Source: Spisula solida
Taxonomy: Eukaryota > Mollusca > Bivalvia > Venerida > Mactridae
DNA: 64,000 nt
Reading direction: 5' to 3'
Assembly: GCA_947247005.1 (NCBI GenBank)
Contig: OX365944.1
Location: 25,953,501 to 26,017,500, forward strand
The notes under the pieces are model-generated. The model was not told the origin of the DNA and ran no database searches. It worked only from the letters and a program-made list of their open reading frames with translations. The position numbers were made by a program, and so were the translations under genes. Below are positions 11,501 to 25,615 of this stretch, piece after piece. Numbering within the stretch: position 1 is the stretch's first letter; the number at the start of each line of letters is the position of its first letter.

Positions 11501-14500
11501 ATGTGTATTTATTATTGTACCCAATTCACAAGGAATACATAACTATGGTATGTTATGCATTGTTTGGACAAATACATGTGTTTGTTAGATGGCCGGGACA
11601 CTCGGTGATATTCAGGCCAAAAGAACACCAATTACATTTGCATGTCATGATAAATCAGTCGTAATGATCAGACTCATTCACACGGGACACCAATGTATCC
11701 AAGTGTATTATGTTGATTGCGGTGATAATGCGTCAATATCAAGCCGACTGAATACCAAACATGGGGAATATTACTGAACTCAATGGTATTATTTGGGAGT
11801 TCCCTTTTCCTTTTCGCTAGGTATTCGATTAGGCAAGAAAGTGCCACATGAAACTAAAACTAGCTTTTACGTATTTTCGATTACCGCTGTACATTTTTGG
11901 GAATACCGTTACATCAAATAACGTTTGAATTACGTTTGTGACGCTGTACAAAACGAGACGTAGGTGGATAGTGTTTAAAGTTCTGTGTTCATTGCAATCA
12001 TTTGTTTCTAATTCTCTCTGAATCAAATAAATTGTAAATGGTATAATGAGCAAACCTGAATTATTGTACATTTTAATGCATTATACAATAAAAAAATCAT
12101 ATAAATCAATTATCGTACAAAATGACTTGACGTAAGTCAATAATTTAACGTCAATGTATGATTGACTTGGATTAAATAAGGTATTTATTAAACACTATAG
12201 GCTCTGATGACGTATCGTTGTAAATGTTTAGGCTTTCTCAAATTCCAGTATATTTCATAGCAGCATTCAATAAATCCGAGTGTTATTGTTTAATACTAGC
12301 CATTACTTTGGTTACACTACATTATGTTCTGTAAAAGTGTCAGTTAGCCAATTGATGGAGTTATGGTCCTTGACACGATCATCGGCAGCAGATATTTTCT
12401 ACATCATATAAGTCAACATTGAACACTAGGATCAAGTAGGTGCAAGTTATAGCCCTTTATTCTAGACATCGCTAGATATGACCGACCTGGGATAAAGAAC
12501 ATTAAGTTGAACATGGTCAACCATGTTGAGCTATCACCATGAATGCCCTATTTCAAAATAGTTAAAAAGTACAAAACAATAATAAAATGCACCATTTAGA
12601 TTCTTCAATAACATAATCCCGAACTTTATTCACTATTCAATCCAATACAAGGCCCAAATGCCACGAACAAAACTCAAGTTATTGATCAGCGGAGTCTGCT
12701 ATTTTAAAAGCTTATTTTGTTGGTTGATTATGGCTTAAATGTATAATTTTAAATATTGTTTCCTCTCAGTGAGATGCCAATTAATTTCATAGAGCAATAT
12801 ATATAAAGTCTGATTTATGGATTTATATATTAAGGTTACAAACGTCTAGACTAAATACTTAAGTATGTTAAAACAGGCTCAAGTACAAGGTTTATTATTG
12901 TTCATTACTGTTGGATTTCCATGAGCATTTCATTAAAAAATCACCGACAATATTATTATTTTTCAATAAATACACAGTTTCTGATATTAATCGACCTCAC
13001 AAATAATTCTAAATAGCAGCTTCAGCTGAGCAATAACTTAAGTTTTTTTACCACAAATGTAACATTTATAGTCCGGACTAACATACAGTACTGTACATGT
13101 AATACTATTACGCAAAATGAACGTACACAACTATCAACAATTTATCATACATGTATTAAGTATGCGTACAGTTACAACAAAGTGTGGAGTTATTTCAGGT
13201 GAATGGCCTGTCACAACATTAAAAATCAAATTGTCCTTACGACAAAACAAGGTTGTATCACACCGAATGCTATATAGTGACAAACGATATTGTCGGGCAA
13301 AATGTCGCTTAACATGTTTAGTTGGATAACATAAACACCCTTGACCGTTCCATTTTCCCGTAAATAACATACCCAGTTGTCTCCCCTACCTGTCGTGAAT
13401 ATCGTGACGTATATTCATAACTTGAATTTTATCGTTTATGACGGAACAATAATGAAACATGTATTCATAAGTAATGTTTTACTCGAAACAAGAAAGTATG
13501 ACATGACGTCATAAATATAACAAGTCCAATGATCCCAACCACCTGTGGGAGTTTGTACATATTAGTACATTAGATCTAGTTATAAAGTAAACACTAAATG
13601 TAATCTTGTTTTTATTGACAATGAGCCTACAAATATTTGGAATTGGTCAACCAATGAAGTAAGATACTTGATAAGTATCATTCCGATGAGTACAAATACA
13701 ACAGGCAGCGTAACAATTGTCTACACTTTTTGTGATACCTGTAACATGCCCTCCAAATCAATGTTCATACGCCCACCACGAAATGATTCAGTACTATTTA
13801 TTACGCGCATGTATAATTATAATGATAAATGATATGTCGTATGTAAGAAATATACAAGTTTATCAACACAGCTGTTCTGTTGTATTACTCAAATGACATA
13901 ATAGCATGGCAAAATATACGGGGGCGATAACACAATAAAAACAGTATACTTTATAACTAGCCTGGTGTTTATTTGAATAGTGTAATTATGTGTTGTATAC
14001 AGTAAGGTTCCAAGGCTGCTCCTCCCCTTCCAGGCACCCAGTACATCACAATACATCATACAAGTTACATTCTACAACATATTGTTTATCATTCGTCGAA
14101 ACCAATCACTTCTCTCTCATATTCAATGAATGATATGAGAGTATTATTTCCAACGACCACACCAATGATGCATTTCCGCTGCCTACAAGTCTGTTCTGTG
14201 ATTATACTGAAATATGATATATTTGCACACAATAAAACACTGCATTGCACTGTATTGTACAACAATATCGCGTGAATAATTGTGTTTTCGAGCAGAAACA
14301 ACCCAGCTAATGTTTTTGCATTTGTTCCCTTTTCCCGGATATTGACATTAAAACTGTTTCCCCATGGAAACAAAACATACTCAGTCAATAGTGTTATAAA
14401 GTTAACATGACGTAAGCAGGATATGTACATAGTCTGTAAAGTAATGTACATGATGTGAAGTGTAGGTTCCACTTTGGTTCTATTTACCAGAGACATGCAG

Positions 14501-16221
14501 TCATCAGATTACAACAATGCAACCATGGTTGTGTTGAACAGGTACTTTCACGCCTGGTTGCAATAGTCTCATCCTGTATAATCGAATGTAATACAATGTA
14601 TTTATTAAATGTGTTATTGCACGGGTCTTCTAATTAAACTTTTTCCCTTGAGCACTCGACCGCTAATTCCGTGCATTGGAAATACAGTAAAACAATATAT
14701 ATTAAAATTGTATTTTCGCCCATATCCATTGCACTATCCCAAGCACCTCTAAACTTTTATATATTTGCGTTTATTATTAAGTTTCTTGTTTATTGTGTAA
14801 GAACAAGATAAAAGGTGTTGAAAAATGCGTGTATTGGTTATTTCCACTGATTGCATTATGATACATGTAGTAACTGCAGTTTTGCCGAGGCATAACGTAA
14901 GTAAACTAGTTAACTTGCCGAACAGTAATCGATCCGTAGGAACTATTAATTTCCTTTTGAGATTGAGAACGTCGTGTTGTATGTTATTAACTGTATTGCA
15001 TCGGTGACAGATACATGTAACATTGCAAAATAGAGTTTTTGCTTCGAAATGTATGAATACCGAACTAAAGTTTGGTAATATTCGGTGCCGATTAAATTGC
15101 TTAACCGGCGCCCCCGTCCTGCACAATGCTCCCTAGAGCAACTAGCTAATATTTCATACTTGTGAACGCACGACAGTTCTGAGCTCGGAGGTAGATGCTA
15201 TATTATGCAGTTAGACTGGTGCGATTATGTTCTATTGTCACCTTGAAGCATACGTCTCGACTAGTTTCATCTCATTATATGGTACCTCTCGATTAGCATT
15301 TAAGTGCTATACTTAAAGTACTAACCGTGCGAGATTAATAACCACACAAACATGCATTCCTGAGGTAGTCAATGCTTTGTATTTGCGTTATGTAGGGTTA
15401 TTAGTTTAATTATTGCAAAGTAACATATGAAAGGTAAGCCCTTCAGTACAGATGATGTTCTATGTACATTCAATTACGTAATTTCAAATCGACAATATCA
15501 TGTACAACAATAGGAAGCGTCTGCTGGAAATAGACATGCTATTTATTCACGCAGTCGAACCCGTGTCATAAGTCACTTGAAATTATACAATCGGCCACCA
15601 TTTTCAATTCACCCGAATTTTACAACGAAATGTAAATGCTTTTAAAAAGCAACCACTAGTTTGTACAAAACAAAAACAATATATTTTATAATGTAACTTA
15701 GAGTGTTGCATGTTGCCACCACAGATGATGAGTTCTGTTCACACATTGAAAGATTTATGGGCATTAAAACAGGCACATTATTGCCATCAGCTGGACTATT
15801 GTCTTAAATTGCTGATAAATTGTTCCGAAATTGTATCGCCACGTTTGTGAATAATTTCCCAGCAGTGTAATACTCTCGTTGTTATGCGTTTCGTGGTGAT
15901 GCAAATTTAAAAGCAATTTTCTTAAGGCGAAAATTAACTTGGTATGAAAGGGTGATGATAATAGTGTCAGACCTATCTAAATTCCTTCATCACTTTAATT
16001 GTCTTGGTTTGTTTTGAATTTGACTCTTTTCTGTCCTGTTCTGTTTATACGTGTATGTCAGTGTAATAAACAAAAACTGCGCAAATGGGCAGGTGTCAAC
16101 TTAGGTTCATATTGTGGATATTTTTACTAAAACTACCAAACATGGTATAAAATGTGTAAGCGCCTCGTCCCGGTCTCTATATAAGGGTAGTCCGAGAAAG
16201 ACGCGTACATTTATTTTTAAT

Positions 16222-16631
16222 CCCCCGCCACAAAGTGGGAAATGATTATAGGAATGGTCTCCGTCCGTGCGTCCGTCCGTAACAAAATTGTGTCCGCTCT
16301 CTAACTTTTTAATGCCTTGGCCGATTTACATGAAACTCATACCAAATATGTAACTAATAAAGGCGACGTGCAGAACCCACATTCGAATCATGCCGGTTCA
16401 GGGTCATGGTCACAAAACAAGGTCAAATGTTTGAATCTTACATTCGTGTCCGTTCCATAACTGTTTAATGCCTGGGCTGAATTGCATGAAACTCATACCA
16501 ACTGTGTAACTAATAAGGACGACGTACGTAACCCACATTCTAACCATGCCGGTTCAATGTCAAGGTCACAATGCAAGGTCAAAGGTTTGAATTTTACATT
16601 TGTGTCCGTTCCAAAACTATTTAATGCCTAT
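16222..16631. repeat. 154-bp tandem repeat, copy in unit B
   Basis: Identical by eye to 6,486-6,895, including the truncation point; same family as 968-1,600. Confidence 0.75.
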
Positions 16632-16708
16632 CCATACACTTTCCTGAAGAGAGACTGAGGTAGTCAATAGGTTTAATTTCCTTGACTTATGGCTTGGTAT
16701 ATTAAATA

Positions 16709-16845
16709 ACAGTTGTCGACTTATGTTTCGATGAATGTGATGTTAAGTTGACCTTCAAAAAGTGATATTGACCTCGTCATCGGTCAATATCGCTTTTTTC
16801 AGGTCAACAAAACTTCATATTCACCTCAACATAAGTCAATAACAG
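16709..16845. repeat. Long imperfect hairpin, copy in unit B
   Basis: Identical by eye to 6,973-7,109; homologous to 2,221-2,353. Confidence 0.7.
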
Positions 16846-18290
16846 TATAATGTACAACAACTTTACATCTTCAGTACATCTGACATATAATCACCGTTTT
16901 CGTGGTTGGTGTGTGCACATGATTTAATTACTTCGCATCAAAACTCGTGTCGTCCATACTTTATTATACGTTAAATACAGGAACATAATCTATGATTTCT
17001 CGAATACATACGACATTGTACATGTCATGTAGGTCATATAAGAGACTAAGTGTAATATTTCATATTCGCAAGAAAATCACGCGGCTCCTAACGATGTGGA
17101 AATGACTGTTGCACAGTAATCAATTCCACCGCTCTTTTGTTATTATTGCATACTAATCGCAATCAAGTAACACCATCATGGTTTTCCTCAATGTTTTTCT
17201 TAATGTATTTATTATTTTGCATAAAATTATCACTAACATACAAAACGCGCTGTACTCAATCATAGAATAACTTTAAAATAATTGAAATAGCTTTGGTACT
17301 GATAGCACTTTGACGTTGATTATGTTGAAATCAGACCCGAAATGCTAGACATTACTGAATTATTTATCGTACAAGTTTACAAATTGTCTTGTTGATTAAG
17401 ATAAGGATATTGCATGTGAAACTGCGGTTTGATTGCACATTTCTTTATTATTTTCTTTTGAAGACATGATATCCCCTCCACTTTCAACGTTCCGTAGATA
17501 ATTTAATGACGCCCGGTATCTTCATCCGAAATAAACACTTGGTGGTGATTGCACTCGGGTGGCTAATCACATATTGTAAGTGTTCGTGATGCGCATTTTT
17601 GATTGTATTTAGGATAACAAATGTTTTATCATGGGCTGTAGAGCTACTGTAATATCTTTATATACAGTATCAAATGAAATTGTATTAGCATTTAATTAAA
17701 TACTGCAATGTTCCCATATTAATCAACATAAAGTAAACTGCTGGTACTGTTTTGAAAACGTTGTTTTACGTCGGATTCTGTTAAAACAAGAGACTCTGAA
17801 ATAGATGAACAGATGCGATAAATAAACATTCACATCGCTAAATTAGTGACTGGTTTGTTTTAATGTGCCTTACATGTTTTGCCCAATGTCTTATTTGTAA
17901 GGTGGTGCATTAAAAGCTTTTCAGTTTTTACATGCTCCTGTAGTTCTACGACACACTAGTATACCGAATAATATTGCTATATTGATACAGATTCTACAGC
18001 ACACCAGTATAGGTTAACCTTCAGTATTCGGCTTAATGTGTATTGCTGGTACGCACGTTTCCAATATATCGTTGATTAGCGCGCATATCCATAAGTTGCA
18101 GTGTTGTTATATTTGAATAGTTGATTTTCTCGTTCAGTTGTGTGTTGGGCAATGTGTCGTGTAATGGTGGCCTGTGTTGTGTTTATGTTTTCTTTGCTCG
18201 GCGCTCCCTTCTATACCGCTTTTTCACTATATTTTAATCAAAGAGATTGATGGATTTGGTTGATTACTTATTCCTGTTTGTTCAACAATG

Positions 18291-18449
18291 ACGACAATTA
18301 AATTTCATGATGATTTACCGCTAATCGAGTTGATAAAGATGGACGGTGCTGAACTGTCAAATACGTCAGTATCGAGCCATCGATGTATGAAATAGGTAGC
18401 ACAAGGTCCACATTTAATACCACAGGGACGAACACATTGTGTTGTAAAG
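18291..18449. other. Segment present in unit B only
   Basis: In unit A, 'ttcaacaatg' at about 4,500 runs almost directly into 'gagagtgagtg'; in unit B the same two motifs are separated by about 159 bp. The segment creates a 35-codon ATG frame (18,288-18,395), which is not found elsewhere and is not recognised. No terminal repeats are visible, so it may be either an insertion in B or a deletion in A. Confidence 0.5.
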
Positions 18450-19460
18450 GAGAGTGAGTGTTTATTCGATTCAAATTTATTATTCATCAGCCGAATCAAC
18501 ATGAATATTTCTCTACAATAAAACATTATTGTGTGAAACGAATAGATACTGACAGGAACATTAACTCATGCCATAAAATGTTGCCATTACAATCGTGTTT
18601 GTTTTTGTCTAATTCATAACTTAAAGCTCGTGTTCCGTAGAAGTAGATGTAGCATAATCTCTTGATTGGAAGCCAGGGGCCCGTATCCTAGACAAATTTA
18701 AGCTAAGATCGGACTTTTCCACAGATTATTGAGAGCATACAGGGTGGACACAAACTTGTTCATACTGTGAAAACGGTTGTTTATGATAATTCTAGTTCAC
18801 ATAACTTTGCTTGAATGTACTTACTCTCATCATTTGTCGAAAATAGCATTTGAAAAAGTCATATATTAGCTAAGATACGTTATGTATTGTATGTCTCTGA
18901 AAAGAGCCCCGGATGTTTCTCTTGTCGACGTTCTATAAAATATTAACAAATTTAGTAAGGTTTTAAGGATGATAACTATCATTTCCATATTCAATTTCTC
19001 TTGATTATAAGTGGATCATTACTGACGAATGTTTTCTTATCGATTACTTTTTTTGCTAAGTAGTGTTGGCATGTCTTTTAACGGTATTGTGTTGTTTTCT
19101 TGAGAAAAAAGTGTTATTACTGATCATACTGAAACATAATGTCATAATTGATGCCCGTATAAGATGTTGAACATTGAAATATAAGATTTATAATGCTACC
19201 GGTCTGCTCTATTTCGGACTCGCTTGGTAGCTGTGATGTATTAGACATTGCTTCTATACACAATCTATAAGTATTGGAAGCAGGTAATAGTTATGTCATC
19301 GATGTAACTGGTGTCGAGGTTAATTAATAGATTATGGTGAGCTTTCTGAATCAACATAATGCACTTATTTGATTTTTATAATGCACCATGACTGTTGTAC
19401 AAATTGATACAATCATCATGTCCTTAAACAACTCTCCGAACATGTACGGTACATTATCTA

Positions 19461-20039
19461 CACTGAACGGCTTTGAAAACGCAACATTTACACTAATATA
19501 GCTTATACGTATGCATGTATGTATTTACCCATTGCTCAGCAAATGTGCGTTTAATATTGCTTAAATGTTCAACATTTGTAGCTAAGATATGTGGCAAGAC
19601 AATCAAATTCATTTCATTTAGCTATGATAAGACCCTTTACAACCACAAAAAACAATGACGACATAATTAAAAGCATATTTGTGGCCGTGCGTTCTTCTCA
19701 GATTGTTAATGCTGATGTGTACTTATTTTTCGGATAAGGTTCGTAAACCAGTGTCCGAGCTTATCATGAAGACAGAAAAAAGCCAAACAAAGACAAATAT
19801 AAAGCTCAATATTAATTATTTAGATTTAGAAAAGTTCAATTTTATTTACTGAGTCTCTATCCAGAATAACTTCCCCTTGTTTGTAGAATTAGAAGTTTTT
19901 TTCAGTAAACTTGATATTGAGCGTTTCTAAACGTAAAGAACACTTCTTTGCGGAGTGGTAAACCGTCTTATTTTGTGTTTTCAATCCATGTGTAGCCAAT
20001 AACACGCACGCAAAATTTAGTCTTCAAAGCCGCCCAGTG
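19461..20039 (+). mobile_element. CACTGAGCGG inverted-repeat element (unit B copy)
   Basis: Terminal repeats 'cactgaacggctttgaaaac' and 'cttcaaagccgcccagtg', flanked by TA at 19,459-19,460 and 20,040-20,041. At 579 bp it is a short version lacking about 220 bp of the 800-bp form. It is the counterpart of 8,017-8,583 in unit A. Confidence 0.85.
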
Positions 20040-23000
20040 TAAAAAAGGGTTGAGAAAATCAAATATATTTTGGGAACTGGTGGAGTATTTACAATTTACA
20101 ATAGTTGTGTTGGCACATCATTACGAGCTACTCATACAATTGCCAGGCATATTACAAAAAATAGGACGATACATATAGTTTGGGTACCCGTATTTGCTTT
20201 GAGACGCCAGCACATATGCCTTTGTAAACTGTCCAAAATGGGCCAGCAAAGACGGAACAAAAGTATGCATTGCAAAACGCTCAATGGATGCCAGTAGAAA
20301 TGTACACATTTTTCCATAAAAAAGTTTCTACCATTAAATTTGATGTATAAAATGGATAATGGGTTACTGCCAAGCTTAACAAAAGTAAATTCCTTCAGAA
20401 ATTGAAGAAATACTCCAACAATCGCTGCCAAGCCAAATATTAAAGGATGACACGCTATTGCAGAGCAATTGGCCTCCATCTGCAGCAGCCATTAGCCCGA
20501 ATTTCTGAGAAGCGTGACGGTTCCTGAGTTTTCCGACTATCCTTATTTGTCAAGAATTGTCACTTGTGATCTTCATTTGTTTCAAACGACTCTTAAATTG
20601 CATTGTCGGAAAAAATAAGAAATACGTTAAGATCTCGGTTTGTCTCATGTCCAGTATATGCACAGTGTACCTAGGAATGATAACAAAATCGCATTTTAAT
20701 AAAGGAATAACAAAATGAAACTTCGCATATATCTATCGGAGATAAATACTGCAATGGGAGCAAAGGCTTGTTTCATTAGTATCTATCAAGGATAATTGTT
20801 TATTGGCTTAGTTGCATTCCCTCGTATAACTTGACACAGTACTGTTGAGGTCCCAAGTACGTACCAACATCTTGACACCAGTTAGTGGATGACAAAGCAA
20901 GCTGTTAGGTGGGAGCACTGTGTTATGATACTGAATATGTGTGAGGAACATGAGTCATTGCGAAATATGTGTTCTATTAACTGATATACTGTTATGATTT
21001 GAGTTTCTTCTCGTGCCATGATACACTTACGGACTTTGAAAACGCACCACTTTTTAGGGATTTGTGTTTTTTGTTTGAACTATTTAGCTGACTTTGTATA
21101 TATAGAAAACATCTGACACGTGTTTTACCATGCAATCTATACGTGGTAACCACGTAGCCAAATATCATGTTTTGCTCGTGGATCTCGCGTGGATACAAAA
21201 ATCCAAACTGTGTGAATGTATATTTGTACACGATACATAAACATGCAAAAAACAAAATTTTCAATCATCCAAAAGCATAACTTTGGCATGTCACGTTCAC
21301 CAGAAAATGACGTGTCTAGAGGTGTAGAAATGTAACATACCGGAAGTTACCTCCACACATGTCCAAGGCAGGATAAAAGGCCTAAAACGGATATTTGTAC
21401 GGATGAATTAATGCGCATGGGTATGCAAAATGATTTAATAACAATTTAAATACGTCGTAAGACATTTTCATTTAGTAGAGTTTGCCAGTTTGTGTGCAAT
21501 CTTACGCCAAAGACGTTCTTCAATATTTAGCCATTCCCTTCTTGTGACACTACTTCCTGCCACAACGATGTTAGCTTTAGACATCATGATAATAATCATT
21601 CGCATAAAGTACGGAAAATAATCACTTTTATGGACGAAAAACATGTCAATGTGATGGATACTCCAGTTTTATCCTCAGATTTTGCTCTGATTGAAAAAAG
21701 ATGGCATTCTGTTACAAAAACGTGTCAACGGGTGAGTGCCGATACTCGATCTGACGGCGAGCTTCTCCAAACGTTTGTCCATGAATGGTGGAACATTCCC
21801 TTAGCAGCTAATTTAAAATCTGATGTTGTTTATGAGTAGCCGTTGTTGTGAATGCACCACGAACAAATTGTTATACACAAACTACTTAATTGTGAATTTG
21901 GCATTGGAGACATGAACACATCGATATCACGTGACTTTGCTACTTTGTTCACTTTTATTATGATATTTTGCTAGTGGATTAAATATACAATAAGCATTTT
22001 ATATACCATTTTTTGTTTTAAATTAATATTGTTTACTATATATTTGCGTGGTTTGCATAAGTGGTGCGTTTTCAAAGTCTTTAAGTGTACACAAATGTTT
22101 GCCATTATTACCGTACAGCTTACTTTGCAAGTAAAATATCCGTTTGTGACACATACTGCGACATGAAAGTTTGTGAGTGTGATGTAGTGCGTCTATAAGA
22201 ACAACATTGATATAACTAGCAGTGTCTCTGAAGATCTCCTGCGATATATAACACCACTTTACTTTGGTACTCAAACCTGCATATTAACACAATGTTACTT
22301 AATGGCAGACTATGTCAACTGCCTACAACATCACTTGTTTCCTCTTGTGACATGCATTACAACTCACACATTCTTACACTATCAACACATGCGTTGTTGA
22401 TATATTATGTAATAAATATTTTAAGTGATGAATTTACCACATTAGCTGCATGAACCTTGGCTGACAATATCGCTACACCTTAACCGATGCAATAAAATGA
22501 ACAATTAGTCATTTCGAGAATTCCTTGATGGTTAACCTCGTGCCAGGAGGCATATAATCTATTCGTGTTACCTTTTGTTTACTGCTGGATAAAAATAATG
22601 TTATTGTTAGTTGAATAGTGAGTACCAAACTATTGTTCTACCAAACACGTTTAGATCTATAGTAGAGCATTAACGCTACATTTGAACACCCTTTAGACAT
22701 TGTCTTACATGTTTTGGAACTGCTCCATATAGAATTACAAAGGCTTTTTCTGTAAATGGTGAACAAAATGTCCTAAAATAATCACATGAAATTGAATTAT
22801 TATTATTTGTGTCGTGTGCCGCTTAGAGGCTTATTGACCCTGTACATGTCCTGTTTTTGTCATTCATGTGTGTATTTATTATTGTACCCAATTCACAAGG
22901 AATACATAACTATGGTATATTATGCATTGTTTGGACAAATACATGTGTTTGTTAGATGGCCGGTGTCGGGACACTCGGTGATATTCAGGCCACAAGAACA

Positions 23001-24546
23001 CCAATTACATTTGCATGTCATGATAAATCAGTCGTAATGATCAGACTCATTCACACGGGACACAAATGTATTCAAGTGTATTATGTTGATTGCGGTGATA
23101 ATGCGTCAATATCAAGCAGACTGAATGCCAAACATGGAAAATATTACTGAACTCAATGGTATTATTTGGGAGTTCCCTTTTCCGTTTCGCTAGGTATTCG
23201 ATTAGGCAAGAAAGTGCCACATGAAACTAAATCTAGCTGTTCGTGATTTCGATTACCGCTGTACATTTTTGGGAATACAGTTACATCAAATAACGTTTGA
23301 ATGACGTTTGTGACGCTGTACACAACGAGACGTAGGTGGATAGTGTTTAAAGTTATGTGTTCATTGCAATCATTTTTTTCTAATTCTCTTTGAATCAAAT
23401 AAATTGTAAATGGTATAATGAGCAAACCTGAATTATTTTACATTTTAATTGAATTATACAGCAACACGAACAATAAAATATCATATAAATCAATTATCGT
23501 ACAAAATGACTTGACGTAAGTCATTAATTTAACGTCAATGTATGATTGACTTGGATTTAATAAGGTATTTATTAAACACTATAGGCTCTGATGACGTATC
23601 GTTGTAAATGTTTAGGCTTTCTCGAATTCAAGTATATTTCATAGCAGCATTCAATAAATCCGAGTGTTATTGTTTAATACTAGCCATTACTTTGGTTACA
23701 CTACATTATGTTCAGTAAAAGTGTCAGTTAGCCAATTAGTCAGTTATGGTCCTTGACACGTTCATCGGCAGCAGATATTTTCTACATCATATTAGTCAAC
23801 ATTGAACACTGGGATCAAGTATAGCCCTTTATTCTAGACGTCCCTGTTGGAATAGTACAGCGCTAGATATGACAGACCTGGGAGAAAGAACATTAAGTTG
23901 AACATCGTCAACCATGTTGAGCTATCACCATGAATGCCCTATTTTAAAATAATAAAAAAGTACAAAACAATAATAAAATGCACCATTTAGATTCTTCATA
24001 ACATAATCCAGAACTTTATTCACTATTCAATCCAATACAAGGCCCAAATGCCACGGAAAAAAACTCCAGTTATTGATCAGTGGAGTCTGCTATTTTAAAA
24101 GCTTATTTTGTTGGTTGATTATGGCTTAAATGTATAATTTTAAATATTGTTTCCTCTCAGTGAGATGCCAATTTGATAGAGCAATATATATAAAGTCTGA
24201 TTTATGCCGAAAACAGTTTTTTAAAGTATCCAACGTCTAGACTAAACACTTAAGTATGTTATAACAAGCTCAACTACAAGGTTTGTTATTGTTCATCACT
24301 GTTGGATTTCCATAAGCATTTCATTCAAAGATCACCTACTATATTATTATTTGTCAATAAATACACAGTTTCTGATATTAATCGACGTCACAAACAATTC
24401 TAAATAGCCGCCTCAGCTTAAACTTTTTTACCACAAATGTCACATTTATAGTCCGGACTAACATACAGTACTGTACATGCAATACTATTAGGCAAAATAA
24501 ACGTCCACAACTATCAATACTTTATCATATTAAGTATGCGTACAGA

Positions 24547-24767
24547 AATAAGAGCTAGGCGCACCTCTGCAGCGCTGGACATGCCTGTATCTAAGGTATC
24601 TCTCTCCCTTCAGGGGCTTTCACTCAGTCTGTCCCTCTGGTCAGATCATGCTGTATCTGCACTGGTAGAGGATGAACCTGTGCCCTTGTTGCTGCAACAT
24701 GGGTAAAGTGCCTATGACGTGCGTTCGCACGAAAAGGGCGCTATATAAAGCTGGTATATGTATTTAC
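24547..24767 (+). mobile_element. 3' end of a retroelement, 5'-truncated (inferred)
   Basis: This GC-richer block occurs in unit B only. In unit A the same interval (about 13,161-13,365) holds unrelated sequence between shared flanks 'taagtatgcgtacag' and 'cccagttgtctcccctacc'. An open frame of about 54 codons from 24,541 ends at a TAA after '...EPVPLLLQHG', followed by a short tail containing 'gggcgctatataaagctgg'. Tails of the 'gcgctatataa' type are typical of non-LTR retrotransposons and SINEs (from general knowledge). The family and protein domain are not identified and no clean target duplication is visible. Confidence 0.45.
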
Positions 24768-24815
24768 ATAACATCCCCAGTTGTCTCCCCTACCTGTCGT
24801 GAATATCGAGACGTA

Positions 24816-25615
24816 CACTGAGCGGCTTTGAAAACGCAACACTAATGAAAATCAAGATAACTTTTTCATTGATAAATATTTCTCAACGAAATTGTGTGTG
24901 CGTATTATTGGCTACCAATGGATTGTAACTTGATGTTCTTTCCAACTAAATTCGCTACAATGGTGCACTGAACCATGAAATAGATCAAACGAAACACGTA
25001 AGAGGAACTGATTGTACAAAAATGTACGATGCAATTATTATATTATGTAAGGTCAATTTGAATAGTCAACCAATCGACAAATTCGAAAAACACGAAATAA
25101 GACGATTAACCACTCCGCAACATAGTGGTCGTGAAGTTTCAAAGACCCTTGATAGCAATGTTTCAGATTTACCGAAAAATACTACAAATTTTACAGTCAA
25201 GGGGAAGTAATTCTGGATAGAGATAGAGTGAATATAATTCATTTTTTTCTGAATCTAGATTGAACTTTTTATTTAGCTGTGTTTTATTTTATTTCTTTCT
25301 CCATGATATGCACGGCCACTTGTTACCGAACTTTATACGAAGAATAGGTACACATCGACATAAACAATCTGAAAAACGCAGGACATAGGGCATAAAAATT
25401 ACTTTTGTTTATGACATCATTGTTTTAATGTGGCTGTAAAGGGTCTTATCAGATTGTCATGGAATAAAATTGATTGTTATGCCAAATATCTTAGCTACAA
25501 ATGCTGAAACTTTCAGCAAAATTTAATGCATATTGGCCGAGTTATGGGTAAATACATACATGCATACATATAAGCTAAGTAAGTGTAAGTGTTGCGTTTT
25601 CAAAGCCGCCCAGTG
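24816..25615 (-). mobile_element. 800-bp CACTGAGCGG element with TA target duplication
   Basis: Complete copy. It has terminal inverted repeats of about 27 bp beginning 'cactgagcggctttgaaaac' and ending 'caaagccgcccagtg', flanked by TA at 24,814-24,815 and 25,616-25,617. Unit A preserves the empty site as 'gtgacg-ta-tattcataac' (about 13,409), which shows insertion at TA with duplication of TA, as in the Tc1/mariner (IS630) superfamily. The element is too short for a full transposase of about 340 codons. It carries a 62-codon open frame (25,022-25,210, plus strand of the window) also found open in other copies. I call it a non-autonomous derivative. Orientation is arbitrary: minus means the 'cttatatgtatgcatg' end is on the right. 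Confidence 0.85.

Larger units (their letters stand above)
1..14604. repeat. Unit A of a tandem segmental duplication (~12 kb)
   Basis: The stretch lines up with unit B (14,605-27,118) along its whole length: position 1 matches about 14,685, 3,194-4,866 matches 16,970-18,842, and 7,579-14,604 matches 19,009-27,118. Divergence is a few percent plus indels. Unit A lacks about 575 bp near position 360 that unit B has. It carries extra sequence at about 1,500-2,130 and 2,492-3,193, and lacks the segment corresponding to 26,090-26,385. A foreign 2.71-kb block sits at 4,869-7,578. The left end of the unit lies about 80 bp before the window. No gene is recognised; the ORFs are short, start at non-ATG codons or are not conserved between units. 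Confidence 0.85.

Noticed and set aside
20132..20479. 115-codon minus frame in unit B, split in unit A (8,689-9,071)
   Set aside because: The frame is interrupted in the sister unit and has no recognisable domain; it is treated as chance.
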